Assembly: GCA_013368315.1 (NCBI GenBank)
Contig: JAACJM010000119.1
Coordinates: forward strand, 124,001-188,000
Source: Tetrapyrgos nigripes
Taxonomy: Eukaryota; Basidiomycota; Agaricomycetes; Agaricales; Campanellaceae
Direction: 5' to 3'
DNA: 64,000 bases
The translations under genes were made by a program, and so were the position numbers. The notes beneath the pieces are model-generated. The model saw only the letters and a list, made by a program, of their open reading frames with translations, ran no database searches and was not told the origin of the DNA. Shown in pieces: positions 23,120 to 35,752 of the stretch (within the stretch, counting starts at the first letter, position 1; each line of letters starts with the position of its first letter).

Positions 23120-25365
23120 CTACTCTCTAGTTCCGTATCCCCCACCCCACCCTCCCATAGAATACCCCTCTATGGTAGGATCCCCAAAATCCAATGAAAC
23201 CAAAAACAGCGCTCGGACTTTGGAGGGTTTGTGTATGAACGTACAGTTGAGCACAGGAGCAGGAGTGGAGGTTGGTGTGCTACTAGAGGTAAGTGGAAGG
23301 TTTGTAGAGGAAATGATGTATGGAGTGTACAGGTATATTGTGTCTGTATTGCTGCATATGTTGATGTCGATGTGGACGTAAACACCGAAGCGGAGCCCGA
23401 GGTGGGAGTAGCCGGCAACATAAACCGAGTAAAACTGGACATAGGTCTCGACTCTCTAGTTCTGTATTGCATACCCCCCACCAAGCCCACCCCCACCGGA
23501 TCCTCCCTTACTTTCACCACCTGCAGTAAGATTCCCTACATCCAACAAAATCGAAACTGGCACTCGGGCTTTGGCAGATTTGTGTAGGAGGGTAGAGGTG
23601 GGAACCGAAGCGGAAGCAGAGGTTGGCGTTGACCCAGTTTGGGTGTGTGTGGGGATTTGTAGAGGAAGGTAGAGGCTGAGGCAGAGGCGGGGTATGGGTA
23701 AGAGGGGTGTGTGGGATGTCGTCGGTGTCGATGTAAATGTCAACGTAAACACAGATGAAACTGCCGAAGCAGAAGCAGAAGCAGAGGTAGCCGTAGTCGT
23801 AGTCAGCACTGGCATTTGAGTTGTCCGCCTTCAACACCTCCCCACGTCGATACCTCTCGATACCTCTCGATATCCTCGTAGACTTCTTTCCCTCTCCCTC
23901 TGCCTTTACGTCGTCTCTCTATCCACCTGCATCTGTACCTGCTTATAAGCCTGCACCTGACTATGAGAGTGTACTTCCGAGTGCGTAGACGCTGACTGAG
24001 GATAAGAAAATGAGTGTATATCTGAATTTGTAAAATCGGATATATTCACCTCGTCGTGTGCTTCTGCACCGTCCCCCCCCCATCCCCCCAACCCCATACC
24101 CCCATACCCAGTATTAGCCCACTCCTCAGTCGTCCTATCCCACCGAGTCAATTCAACTCCCTATCCTTGTACCCGTAGAGATAGGGTAAACCTTGTATCA
24201 CGCCTCCTCCCAAAATATTACCCCCTCCTCCCCAGACCCCTACATCTCCCAAGGTACTAGAGCTGCTAAGAGAGTCATGACTCAGGTGTCTAGTCGCCCT
24301 CATCTCTCCCTCTGTATCTTGGACAACAAACTCGGACGGCTCGGTTTAGAGTGGGGTATAGATTCGGAGAGGGGTTTGTGAATACCAAGGAATGTTGTTT
24401 CGGATGTGTTCGGATTCGATGCATTAGCGCCGTAAGGATTTCTGCGGTTTTGGGAAGAGTTGGGGTAGGATTTGGAGAGAGAGTGGGAATGTGAAGACAC
24501 CGAGAGCATTGAAGGGCGAGAAGATGGCTGTGGTAGTATGGTGCCTTTCATAGAGAAAGACGATGGAGGTGGCATCCAGCTTGATCCCAATGCCGGTATC
24601 GAAGACGAGTATGGCGTATTAGGGGGGGGAGGGGGGAAGGACGTAGAAGAAGGGTCAGGTGATGACCCGCCATGTAGAGAGTTTGGGGAGATGGATCCAG
24701 ACTCTGCTCGTTGGACATCCAAAATGTTATTTGAAGAGTGAGACTGCTGTAGAGTCGGCCTCATCCTGGCAGCTGGAGGAGGATGTCCCACTGTCGCTGT
24801 CGAGGACTATAGGAAGAGAGATGGCCCGTCCACAGTCGAAGCGGTGAGGAAGGATCGGCCGTATGCCTAAAATGCGAACCCATACCCAAGACCAAACTAA
24901 TCTGGCTGTCATTCCCCACCCCTGCTACCCAAACCGTTGCGTAACAGGCTCGTCCTCTTCAGTCCTAAACACCATTCTCCAACATTGTTGCTATACGCAT
25001 GTTTTCGCCAGGAATACGGACGAATTGAGGGCTGTGGCCGTAGCCGTCTATGGCGCCGGGTGCGTCTGCTCCTGCTCCTTGATGTCGGTGAGAATGGTGG
25101 TCGTCTAGCTACCCAGGTATGACTCCCATAACCACTCCCATCCACCAACGAAAACAGTGTAATCCTTTATCCTTAACCTTTGACGAGAAGGTAACGCTTT
25201 TGAAACGAACGAGACTTGAGTTCAGGAGGTTAGTTGAAGATGTAGATGCGGTGCGAAGGAGGTTTCGGGTTTCAATGGAGAGGGAGCGTGAGGGGAAGTG
25301 GGGTTCTGGGTTTGAGATTGAGGAGGGGGATTTTTGGTGGGAGGAGGAAGACGACTAGGTAGACC
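23120..25365 (-). pseudogene. 5'-truncated copy 4 of the Ser-rich membrane-protein family (most diverged)
   Basis: The longest open block (24791-24300, 163 codons) contains PPAARMRPTLQQSHSSNNIL, close to PTAARRPTLQKAYSSNNVLD near the right edge of the open gene. The block at 25148-24909 matches the region DGYGHGPRF..TPGENM..LENGVW of the open gene but out of frame. STSSTNLLNSS appears at about 25230. The C-terminal segment occurs twice in tandem (about 23120-23450 and 23450-23815). Frameshifts and the missing 5' part make it a pseudogene. Its divergence suggests it is older than copies 1, 2, 3 and 5. Confidence 0.65.
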
Positions 25366-27389
25366 CATTACAAGTGAGTCCTTCTTCCCTCTCAGTGAAG
25401 GAGAGAGAGCCTTGGGAGTCCCTCGCCGTCAGCGTCTCAAGTACGCATGCATCATGATCAAGCTGGAAAGATGAAAGGTTAGAGAACGTTGACAAAAAGA
25501 TAAACTGAAAAGAAATACAAAGGGGAAGGGGAAAAAATAAGTCAGTGGTGCAACGTTTGGCTGAGTGCAAGGCCATTCGTCAAAGCTCCAGGTAGACACG
25601 AAGGAACGCACTGTCTTACATTATTCGGTGAACCCACAAGCAAAAATTCGGAGCAAATTCGAAGCCTGAGTGGATGAGTGTCTTGAGTTGGTCTTGGAGT
25701 AGACGCGACAAGTTGGCGAGGAAGGAAAAACGCGTTTGGACGAGCACGTGAAGTCACGGTCATGGGCTGGCCTAGACCCCGAGGCCGGAGCACCTTTCTC
25801 GATTTCTTCCTCCACCACACTCTAACAGTCCATTCCGTCGGTGAAGATACTTGACAATAGCATGGAAAAACTCTTTCTTTTGCTGCAGAGAAGTCTCCGG
25901 CCTTCAGCTCTATAGTCCAGCTACAATTTGCTCAACGAAATACGATGAAAATATGCTAGTGCAGGCCGCTGTATACAGCGGCAGGTACGAGTCCTCATCC
26001 TCTTGCACAAAATCAATTGAACGATCGACTCTGAAGAGATCCTAGGCTCTGGTCACTCGACGGAGAATTTGCGGAGAAGGTATTTGGTGCCGAGTCTGCG
26101 GTGTTAACAAAATAAGATATGTTTTCCCAGGATGCGATAAGTGCGACCATTTGACCTCACAATAAGACTCGTCCTATAAATAGGACTCGTAAATTCGCGA
26201 CTGACAGGCACAGTCTGTTCTTCGAGGTACATATTCCGTATCTCATACTCTTTCCACAGCCTTTTAATGTTATCTCACTTAGGCACTCAAAGTTAAGAAT
26301 CATGATGACGCACCAACACGGACCAATATTTTCCGAGGATACTTCATGATGGATATGATATATCTTGCACGATAATCCTGCTGCAGATCCTTTACCCGCG
26401 ATAATCGGTCCTGAACCAGGCTGAACACTAGGGAGCTAGGCCGCCAGTCAACGTTTCATATTCAAACGCGTCAGTCATAGACTGTCCTGGTTGGCACGTC
26501 CATACATACTCTATACTACTAGCTCGTCCTCGGAATAATAGGTCAGTCCATATTCCGCTCCTCTCTTTATTGCTCCTTCTGAGTTGCTGACAAGTCATCT
26601 CTCTCCATTTTCTACTCCTGTGCAATATGTCAAGGGCATGTCATTGGATCTCAGCACGTGGAATGGTGTCGATTTAGGAAGTGTACGCAAGAAGACGATA
26701 AACGCCGTTCGGATGGTTTTGAAGACCGTTTCACAATGAGTACCAGCTCTGCTCTACAACCCCAAATCTTCTTAATAACCCAATAACGCATTGGTTGTAT
26801 ATGGGCGACCGTCGTTGTAGCAAATGGCTGATAAGGTGACCCCGAGGAACCCATTTTCAATGAAGATAATGTTCGTCGATATCTCGCTTTGGTTTACACA
26901 GTCGCTGACATGTCGCAGATGCAAATGGAACGATACAACGCCGGAGCTATGATGACCAACCGTATTCTCGACTTGTTAAGATGGACATCATAGGATGTCG
27001 CAGAGCGTTTACCCGTCAAACTACATGACACCGGTCGGTGACTCTCATCCATTCTACTGTCCCTCGTTTTTTTTACTCTTCCTTCGCTTCTTTCTCTCAT
27101 CTTTGATAAGCCTCCCTAACTCTGCCCCGTCGATTTGCCCCTCACCAGGATATCTACACAGCTACTAACGTGTCCTTTGGAAACCGCCGCAACCTATGTA
27201 TACCACCAAAACGATGGAATTTGGCATTCACGTCCCAGACGTTTCGAGTGGTAAGTGCTGGTGATGACGCCGTTGGAGAGTACAGAGTATGGCGTATGAG
27301 GATTTGCAGCACGAGTTGGAGCCAAGATGAGTTCACCTGGGCCAGGGCTCGGAAGGTTGTAGTTGTGAAACATATGAATAGATGTCCTA
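25366..27389. other. Intergenic, diverged spacer then unique sequence
   Basis: 25540-26350 is a diverged copy of the 4516-5200 spacer (shared words around GAGCACGTGAAGTCACG and the 26220-26330 block). From about 26400 to 27150 I see only short frames without family resemblance. The stretch 27170-27390 has codon-like frames and a GTAAGT donor at 27252. It may hold upstream exons of the next gene, but I could not join them in phase. Confidence 0.35.
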
Positions 27390-28224
27390 ATTCCTATGGA
27401 CCTATCTGCTCTTTCGTACCAATGAGGTCGTTTTAGGTGAGTGGGTGTTTTGACCTGACCATGACGAAAAATGCGCTAACTAAACGTCTCTTCATTTGTA
27501 GAAGACCTAAAACTCATAGCACTAAGACAAAGGATTGCCACTGCCCACGACAGTGAGTCTATCCTCTCTGCTCTTGCTGTCTGTTAACCAATCCCAGTGC
27601 TAATCTTCATTCTTCTATGTTCTTTCGCTGTCCACTCTCTCCTCTTGAATCACTCCAACGTGCACACGTCCCCCAGCTTTCGACGGCTACGCTCCCTACC
27701 TCGACTACGTCGGAAGTCAGAATTCCCAACAGTAAAATTCTCTTAAATTTGCGCCGTCGGTTATGCCAAGGTCGCCAATGACGACACATGCTAACGGACA
27801 CCCAGCTTCCTTTCATGTCAAGTCGAGTTATGCAGGATGCAAGGGTGGCCTATATCCTGTTTGGGTATGCCTATTACATTTGTGTCTTTCCCTTGGTGAA
27901 CCGTTACTAACGATGCATATGTGATAGAATGATACTGCTGACGAACTGCTGCGACTGGTTAGTGACTTTCAGCAAAATCTGAGGTGGGCTTCTCTTTCCT
28001 TTGCTTAATCGATTTGGATTTATTGCGGGCAGTTGACTCATGTTCTGCATCAACAGCTGCGACAAGGTAGCAAAACCTCAGTGGGCTCGAAACGTTGGTC
28101 ATCCACTATCCGTCCCTGCACACACCTATTGCAGTCGTATCAGGATTGTACGTCTCGTGGGGCCATGAGTGTAAGATGGTGAGGGTCATTGACTGTCTGT
28201 TCTAGTACTGTCCCGTTCCTTAAC
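27390..28224 (+). CDS. Unrecognised multi-exon gene (partial model)
   Basis: Six exons join in phase with GT..AG introns. They are an exon ending 27436, then 27502-27552, 27677-27715, 27806-27864, 27928-27983 and 28057-28147. Introns are 65, 124, 90, 63 and 73 bp, two with CTAAC branch-like sites. The product reads EVVLEDLKLIALRQRIATAH, DTFDGYAPYLDYVGT, SFHVKSSYAGCKGGLYPVW, NDTADELLRLVSDFQQNL, SCDKVAKPQWARNVGHPL, then TYCSRIRI. A final exon at 28207 would add YCPVP and stop at 28222-28224; splicing to about 28294 instead is also possible. I do not recognise the family. The start is unknown. Consistent phase through five introns argues for a real gene or a recent relic. Confidence 0.5.
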
Positions 28225-29293
28225 TCCATTCCCTATCAAACAGCCTCTTTCAACGCGATGCCTTAACACTTCGCCTCCATCCATCCATACAGCTCTCACG
28301 TCGGAGAGTTATACGCCACGACAGACTACAAAGATTCTTGGTACAACTCGCAACGTAGAGGCTTGGAGAAGTTGCTCGTCATTCAATGGGAGGGCATGGA
28401 TATATGTCGTGCGTTGCCAAAAGCACTGGCAGGCCCTTTATGGGCTCATGTGTGCACTGTAACGTGAACTGGTCTTTCCATTGTTTCACTTTCTCTTGCG
28501 TTCATGTAAGCCTGCTTTTGCTAACACTACCCTTCTGTTTGTTTACACAGATCTTAAAGGAGAAAATGACGTACTGGATCAGTGGCGAAATGCCTAAACT
28601 GTACTGCTAGTGTCTGGCTCATTTTTTCAACCCTTAACTACGTACCTCGGGCTCCTCTTCTCCGTTATACGCCACACGCAAGTGCAAGCCCAATCACTCA
28701 ATGGACCCATCTGGCATATACTCTCATACTCCTCGGCATGGCGTTGTATCAGCTTTAGTCCAACATTCGCCTCCATGCTCCAGAAAGTTCCTTCAGCCGC
28801 AGGTCCAGGTACAGACACGGCTGGGTTTGGATTTAAGATTGGGTCTAAACCCGGGAGAAATGTTGGCGTAGAGGACGCCACGGCGCCTCAGGGAGTATCT
28901 GAAGTCGTCATTGTGGATTTTGCGAATGGACGGGCTGGGGAGATAAGCTCTTATACATTACCTGATGTAGTAATCTTGGGGCTGTACCAGAGCTGTAGCT
29001 GACCTGGTCGAGGATCGACGAAGACGGAGAAATAATGCCGAACAGGGGCTGTTACTGAATGATAAGTAACCCTGGTTAGATGGCCGGTAGCGCCTGGGTA
29101 TAAACACCGGACGTGGTTGAGTGATCAAAAACTCTCTCCCTGCCTCGTTGTCTACCTGCATCTAAAAACGAGTAGCGGTGGCAAACACTACTTAAAACTC
29201 TGCTCTCTCGTCTCTTTCCCCGCTCAATCTTACCTCTTTTCAGACGTTCAACTTGTTTTCGACAATGAAGAACGTGTCTAACATTTCCTAGAA
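28225..29293. other. Intergenic, no supported gene
   Basis: A 130-codon plus-strand frame (28610-29002) and an 84-codon antisense frame overlap here. Neither has a recognisable domain or splice context. The stretch may include the 3' part of the previous gene, for example a frame at about 28295-28400 reading LYATTDYKDSWYNSQRRG. Confidence 0.3.
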
Positions 29294-30520
29294 TTGTGTA
29301 GTCGTTCTGACACGAATTTCCCTCTCTGCGTTAAATCTTTGCGCCTTTGGCGAGGGAATAACCGAGTCCAAGACGACTCGTCGACGCTGCTACTGGATCA
29401 ATTCCTCCAGTGCAGAGTTGCCAAGGGAAAGCTGCTATTGGATCTGTTCCAGAACCTAGCAACACTAGAGCTCGGTCAGATAGAACACTGGAGACTCCCC
29501 GATAAAGCGAAGAAAGTGTTGCTCTCTAGGTTCCAGACAGTGTTGAAGCTGCAGTTGTGCAACGTCGTTTTTGGTTCGGTGAACGACTTTCAGGACCTCA
29601 CTTACTCTTTCCCCAGGCTCGAGAGCATCAAGCTCGTCGATGTCTCCCTGTGAAAAGAGGACGTATCTACACGCCGACACGCCCATCAAAGGCATTCGTC
29701 TTCTTCAGGCTCGCGATTCGAAAACGTTTTGCCGCTCCTCCGCAACCCTCTTCAGATATTCAAGATGTCAGGGAGCCCGCGAAGCTCCTTCAGCTTTGAC
29801 TTCAACTTTGACTTCAACAACGACCCATCTCTAGACATAGAACAAGTCTTGAGGCCCCCATCGGAACTGCAGTCAATCTCATTGACTGTTGATCTCGATG
29901 GGTTGCCTCTCTTTATCAATGCCCTAACTCCTTGTCCAACCCTGCGGTCATTGACCTTCCGTGTTACCTATGGGGTCAGTTTCGAATGCGCCGAGGCTCT
30001 GGGGAAATTAGTGGACTCTTCGCTGTCTCTGCAGCAAATGAACATTGATGTTCATTCTTTTAGTATGAACGATTTAGGTATGCACCTTCTTGATATATTT
30101 TGATTGCTTTGGATAATGATCATAACCTTCATTTTCAGATCCCCGTTTTAAACATCTGGGTCGCGTACAACGTTCGAGCCTTCGCAAACTATATCTCAAC
30201 TTTCATGATACCCCTTATATTATTCCTTTCCTCGCACGACTCATCGTTTCCCAAATGGCGTTGATTCTCCTCTCGAGACCGTTGTGATCAAAGAGGAAAC
30301 TCAGACGGATCTAGAAGAGCTCGACGATTTCTTACAAAGACCGTGTTTCTCATCTATTCAAGAAATTCGCTGTACCGCCAGCGTCCGGGTTTACCCCAGG
30401 CATTGTAGAGGAGATGCAGAGTTTACGAGGCCAGATGGCTGAGAAAATAGAGACGTTGAGGGAGAGAATGCCTAATTGTAAAGCTAGAGAAATTTTGACC
30501 ATCAAGGAGCATTACTAGTA
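29294..30520 (+). pseudogene. F-box/leucine-rich-like protein remnant
   Basis: The frame at 29294-29653 contains the LRR-like pattern seen in the C-terminal part of Agaricomycete F-box proteins (LLLDLFQNLATLELGQIEHW, LLSRFQTVLKLQL, YSFPRLESIKLVDVS). A TGA at 29651-29653 interrupts it where TGG (Trp) would fit. The same frame then continues to 30103 (LQSISLTVDLDGLPLFINAL, LRSLTFRVTYG). A likely intron (GTATGC at about 30078 to TTTTCAG at about 30138) leads to DPRFKHLGRVQRSSLRKLYL. A further frameshift lies near 30255. No F-box domain is visible at the 5' end, so the first exon is missing or lies upstream. Confidence 0.55.
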
Positions 30521-31873
30521 AGTAAATTATGGACTTTCCTCTTCGTCGCTGATATCATATACATAGTCAGTGACACGGAAGCAGAAGCAAATTTTTCGTT
30601 GGTTGAGACTCAGTGGCGCTGCTCCATACCAAATACGATGTGCGACCACCGCTTCTGGCTGGAATAAGATAATGATCATACTGATGCGAACCAGGACTAC
30701 ATCATCATAAGCCTTTCATCTCCCAGTGGACACTCTATTTCTTTTTTGTTGCGTCGTTCCGAAACAATATACATAGCAAGAAGTACCTGCTAAATGGCGA
30801 AAATACTTCGGTGATGTTGATAGATACTCCGAGTCCAAGTTGGCAACTGGTAATGAGAGGTGGTAATGTTACCCACCTACCACTACACCGTGATAATAGA
30901 TGTACATTTAGTTCAATGTCTGCTTCGGTAGGTAGGGATTGGGCCAGTTCAGTGTACGCATGCAATGAAGGCGAACTATTTGAAAAAGTGATGACACGTC
31001 CCGACATGTCGCTGAACCCCATCTACTAGTATCTAGATAGATAGAGCAGAGAGATATATGTATCTTGAACTTGGCAAACGCTGAATCGAAACAAAACCTG
31101 ACCATGAACCGGCATGGTATGAAAAAGATGAAATCCACAAAAAGAAGAATCAGGATATGGTGCAAACACAAGATACAAAAAACGTCGACGTCGTGAGGAA
31201 CTGTAATACGGATGCGTAACGGTATATACGTACATACGTTGGTAGGAAGTAGTAGGAATGTAGGTGGGGAAATAATATGTAGAGAAGTAAAAAAAACGTT
31301 CCGGAAACGATATGGAAATGTATTAGAGACAGATAAAGATAGAGATAGAGACCGAGATTTTGTACAGGGATATCAAGGAAAGACATAAGTATAGAGGTAT
31401 TTACGCAAGCGGCAAATGCACACAAATGTAAGTAGACGACAGAAAATGAAGAGCTAAAGGGGTACTGCGTAATGCGATACGATGTGACAAAAAAGAAAAT
31501 GAGAGAAAGGTATAGACATTGACTGCGAATGAGTAAATGAGAAAGACAGGTGTAAGCAAACGAAAAAACACAATATAACCAAGAAACGCAAATCAAGAAA
31601 CCACAAGCCCAACAATAGAACGACATCGACAATAGGACAGAATTATGAAACGTGAAAGCCAAAAGAAATGGAATGAAACAAGACGAGAGACGAGAGACTA
31701 GGGCGGGGATAATGACAGGGACAACAACAGGAAAAACAAATATAGCACAACACGCTGGCCAAAAGGCAAAAGGTGAAAGATGAAAACCGAGACGGCGACG
31801 AGACAACAGACGAGACAGTGGGAGGGTTCATACTCTATACGTTCTGATGTCTAACCCCAAATCGCATCGGTCT
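30521..31873. other. Junction to duplicated spacer
   Basis: 30521-30810 is unique and without a gene. From about 30810 on, the sequence matches 1225-2297. In this copy, however, no NLR 5' end precedes it, so the left break of this duplicate lies near 30810. Confidence 0.5.
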
Positions 31874-34025
31874 CTACTCTCTGGTTCCGTATTGCATACC
31901 CGGCCCACCGGCACCCATATACCCCTCCGAGGTATTAGGATCCCCCAAATCCAACGGAACCGAAACCAGCACTCGACCTCTGGAAGGTTTTGCGTATGAG
32001 AGTAGAGGTGGGGACCGAAGCAGAAGCAGAGGCTAGCGTTGACGCAGCTGGTGAAACATTTGAGGAGGAAAGGGTGCCATATGAAGTATACGGGGTGTAT
32101 GAAGTATAAGGCGGTGTCGGCTTGTGTGTCTTTGCTGCGTATGGTGATATAACCATTGCTGAACCAGGGGTAGGTATAAACCCAGTAGAGCTGGACATAA
32201 AAGGCGTTTTTGGTGTCCGAGTATTTATATGCAGCTTCAATGGTACCAGAGCGGCAGCCTCCTCTCCACCTCGATACCACTCGATACCCTCCCTCAGGCT
32301 TCAACCTCCTTTCACATTCCTGTTCCCATTCTCGTTCTCATTCCCTCTCTCTGCTTGCGTCATCCCCGTCTCCATCCCCATCCCCTGTGAACATTGAGGT
32401 GCATATACACCGACTGCATATGCCTCAAAACAGACTGAGGATACCCAGAGGTAGCTGTAGCTGTAGTTGGCGTCGATGTACGAGTATCCCCTTCAACGCC
32501 TCCCAATGTCAATATTTCTCAATATCGTCTCGTAGCCTTATTTCCCTTTCCCCCCTCCCCCCTTTCTGTCCCCCTATCCACTTTCCGTCTCTCCATCCAA
32601 ATGCACCTACAATTGCTTATACGTCTGCACCTGATCATGAGAGTGTAAGAATATGAGTGTATATCCAAATGTGTAAAAACGGACGTACTAACCTTGTCGG
32701 ATTTCCGTACATCGTCTCCCATTCACAAACCCCCACTCCCCCCAACCCTGTAATTGGTTTCACCCCCCACCTCAATCGTCCCATACCACCAATCCAGATC
32801 CACATCTCTATCCCCGTACCCGTAGACGCAGGGCACACCGCGTATCACGCCTCCTCCCAGCATATTACCCCCCTCCTCCCCCAACACACTACCGCCCCCC
32901 AAACGCCCCTCCTGAGATGTCTCGAGTCCCTCTCCTACCTCTCCACAACAGACTCGGACTCCTCGGTTTAGATCTGGGATGCACTCGGAGAGGGGTTCGT
33001 GGATGCTGAGGATGCTCAAAGGATGCGTGTTGTTGCGTACGCGCTAGCGTTGGCATTTGCGTAGCCTGGGGTTCCTTGATAAGTAGTAGGCAAGTAGGGG
33101 GAGGAGTGGGGGTTGTTTGCATGAGAGAGGACGAATAGGATGGAAGAGTGGGATAAGGGTCTGGGTAATGCACCTTCCGTAGAGATGGACGAAGGTGGGG
33201 GTCCCGAGCCCAATCCCGAGACCGATGACGATGCTGGGTTCACCATGGATGTAGAGGACGGTTCAGGCGAACCCCCTGGCCCCCCACCATCACCATATAG
33301 AGGATAAATACACGCCTCTCGAATCGCATTGACTCTGAGGATGTAGCTGAGACTGTAAGTGAGCTTGAGCGTGTTGGACATTGCTGGACGACTACGCATT
33401 TTGTGGGGTCGATTTCCTTGCAGCGGCGGCGGTGGCAGTGGATAGAGGATGTCTCGGTAACGTCAAAGGTAGATAGGAAGAGGAGGTAACGGTAGACAGT
33501 GGTGGATCCACAAACGGACTCGTTCCATCCTAATCCAAGCTCTATCCCAATAGTCGTCTCTGTCTATGGGCGTAAGCAGCATGTCCCCTAAAATGCCATC
33601 TGCCCGTAGCGGGTACCCCCAAACCAAACTAGATTTTCGTTCCCCATATTCCCCAGCAACCTACCCCTCGTCCTCGTTGGATGTCCCCCCGTGTCCTTCC
33701 TGAAGATGGTCATCGAGCTGCGAGGGGAAGTCGGTATGCAATCCGAGAGAACCGCAAGGAAGAGTGAAGGTTTTGTTAGTGGGGAAAGACGAAGCCGAAC
33801 AAAGGAGCTTTGACGACGAGTTGAGGAGATTCGTGGAAGATGTTGGGGTGCAGAGGAGGGCTCTGGTTGAGGTGGGTATGGAACGGAAGAAGGAGTGGGG
33901 TTTTGCGTGTGAGGAATGGGAGGAGGGGGTCTTGTGGTGCATGGATGTATGTTGGCGTTAGGAGTGATGGGGTGTTGGGTATAGTCTGGGGGACCATTTA
34001 GAAGGCGATGTCATAGTTGAGCTGG
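31874..34025 (-). pseudogene. 5'-truncated copy 5 of the Ser-rich membrane-protein family
   Basis: The layout matches copy 1 almost block for block, including TPKTPFMSSSTGFIPTPGSA and the C-terminal end GAGGPGMQYGTRE with the stop at 31874-31876. The 5' end again stops near SPSK, about 34020. Frames change several times (for example 31935-32240, 32723-33019, 33016-33399 and 33661-33942). Some blocks (32.65-33.1 kb) resemble copy 3 more than copy 1, which suggests conversion between copies. Confidence 0.65.
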
Positions 34026-35752
34026 TAGGATAACTGGTTAGTAAACGTTAACAGAAAGATAAAACCAAGAAAAGTAGACGCCATTTATCAATGCTCCGGG
34101 TAGACGGAGGGGAAAAGAAAGAGTAACCAAGCTAGAGAAAGAAAAAGGAAGAATATAAAGTGCTGTACCACATTCTTCTTTGAGTCCACTGGCTGAAAAT
34201 GAAAGCCATAATATACGAGACCTGACTTGAAGTGACTTTGGGAAGACGCGAGGAGGCGACGAAGAAAAACGCGTTTGGATGAGCACGTGCAGTCATGTCA
34301 TGAGCTGGGTCTAGACCCGAATCAGCGAGCCCATTGACGTCGTTTCTTCCTCGACTTTTCTTCATCCACTCTTTTTAATACCTTGTTCCACCCCATCTCT
34401 GTGAATTGTTGGGCGGTGATCAACTCTATTTTTTCTTCAGATAGGTGACGAGATCTAACCCTCAACGAGTCTAAAATCCAGCTCTTCAACAGATCACGAT
34501 GGAAAGTCATAGTTGACGGTCGGAATAAAGTTTGTTCCCTACGCTGATCAGGTGTCTGTTCTTGAAGGTACATATTCCACGTCTCATACTCTTTTGCAGT
34601 TTCTAGTGTTATCTCGCTTAAGCACTCAAAGTAAGGAGTTGGTGATGAGTCATGATGACTCAACACGCACCAACATTTTCTGAGGATACTTTATAGGGGA
34701 TATCTGGCACAGTGGTCATTGCTCTTTATGCTCTGGTGCTTTCATGGCTAACGTGCTTGGTCGCGAGCAAGAGAGACGCTTAACATTCAGTTCTGCAGCC
34801 AATAAGATTAATCTGCAATGCGTCAAGTGGTCAAAGTTGTGTATCATCTTTGGAATTACTAAGTCTATATTCCTCTGTTCCCTCCCTTCTTTCTTTGCAC
34901 ATTTTGTTCTCTTCTAGCCTTTTCCTTCGTCGTTGTTTCAGGAAATGAAGGATAGTAATAAATTAATATAGTATTGTTGTGGAAAATGTGTGCAAGAAGA
35001 CGAGGATAGATTTCATTCCTATCCTTAACTTCCCTTCTGCACAGTGAGTCCTACCTATGTACTATAACCCACCCAATCCTCACAGGCTCTAAGCACACAC
35101 AAACATGGTATGGTATAGGTGGCCACTATTAGTCACAATAATGGCTGGAAAAGGACTCTCTTGGGAATACATTTCCAATGAATATAAAAAGATAAGGTGC
35201 GTCGACGTCGACACACTGCTTTGGTTTACGTTATCACTGAAGTAAAATTCTCAGGCATCTTATAGGTCATACAAAGCGCGAACGGAACAATACAACTACA
35301 TTGTTGGCTTTGTGACTGAGAGGAGGCCTCTAGATGGATACTAAAGGGTTCAAATCATATCTATTCTCCTTCACTTGGTCTACAAGAATCAGTAGTCATA
35401 TTGATCTTTTTGATCTAAAAGTGGAGATATAAGGAGTTGAAGGAACAACAGCCAAGTTGTTTGTACCACTTGGATTCCCAGTGCACTGTCAAAATTCCTG
35501 TAATTGTAATATGCAAATCAAATCAGTATTCATATGAATTTGATTGAGTTCTTGCTGATTCATACTCTGCTGTGGAAGTTAGTAATTAGCATCAAAGTCT
35601 CTTATGATTCAGTATAAGAAAATCACACAGAATTCTTGAGGACTCATTGGATCAAAAAATCACCTGGATGAATAATTAATCATGTATCAATATTCAAACC
35701 AACTACTGGAATACAAACTGCACATGTAAGAGAAACAAAAGGCAAAAATTCT
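34026..35752. repeat. Duplicated spacer between pseudogene 5 and NLR D
   Basis: This matches 4516-6273 and 17056-18772. A minus-strand frame at 34322-34666 (114 codons, MLSHHDSSPTPYFECLSEIT) is the longest version of a frame also seen at 4974-5162. It is disrupted in the other copies and has no recognisable domain, so I do not call it. Confidence 0.5.

Noticed and set aside
34322..34666. 114-codon minus-strand frame in the spacer, also seen at 4974-5162
   Set aside because: It is interrupted or shortened in sibling spacers and has no recognisable domain.
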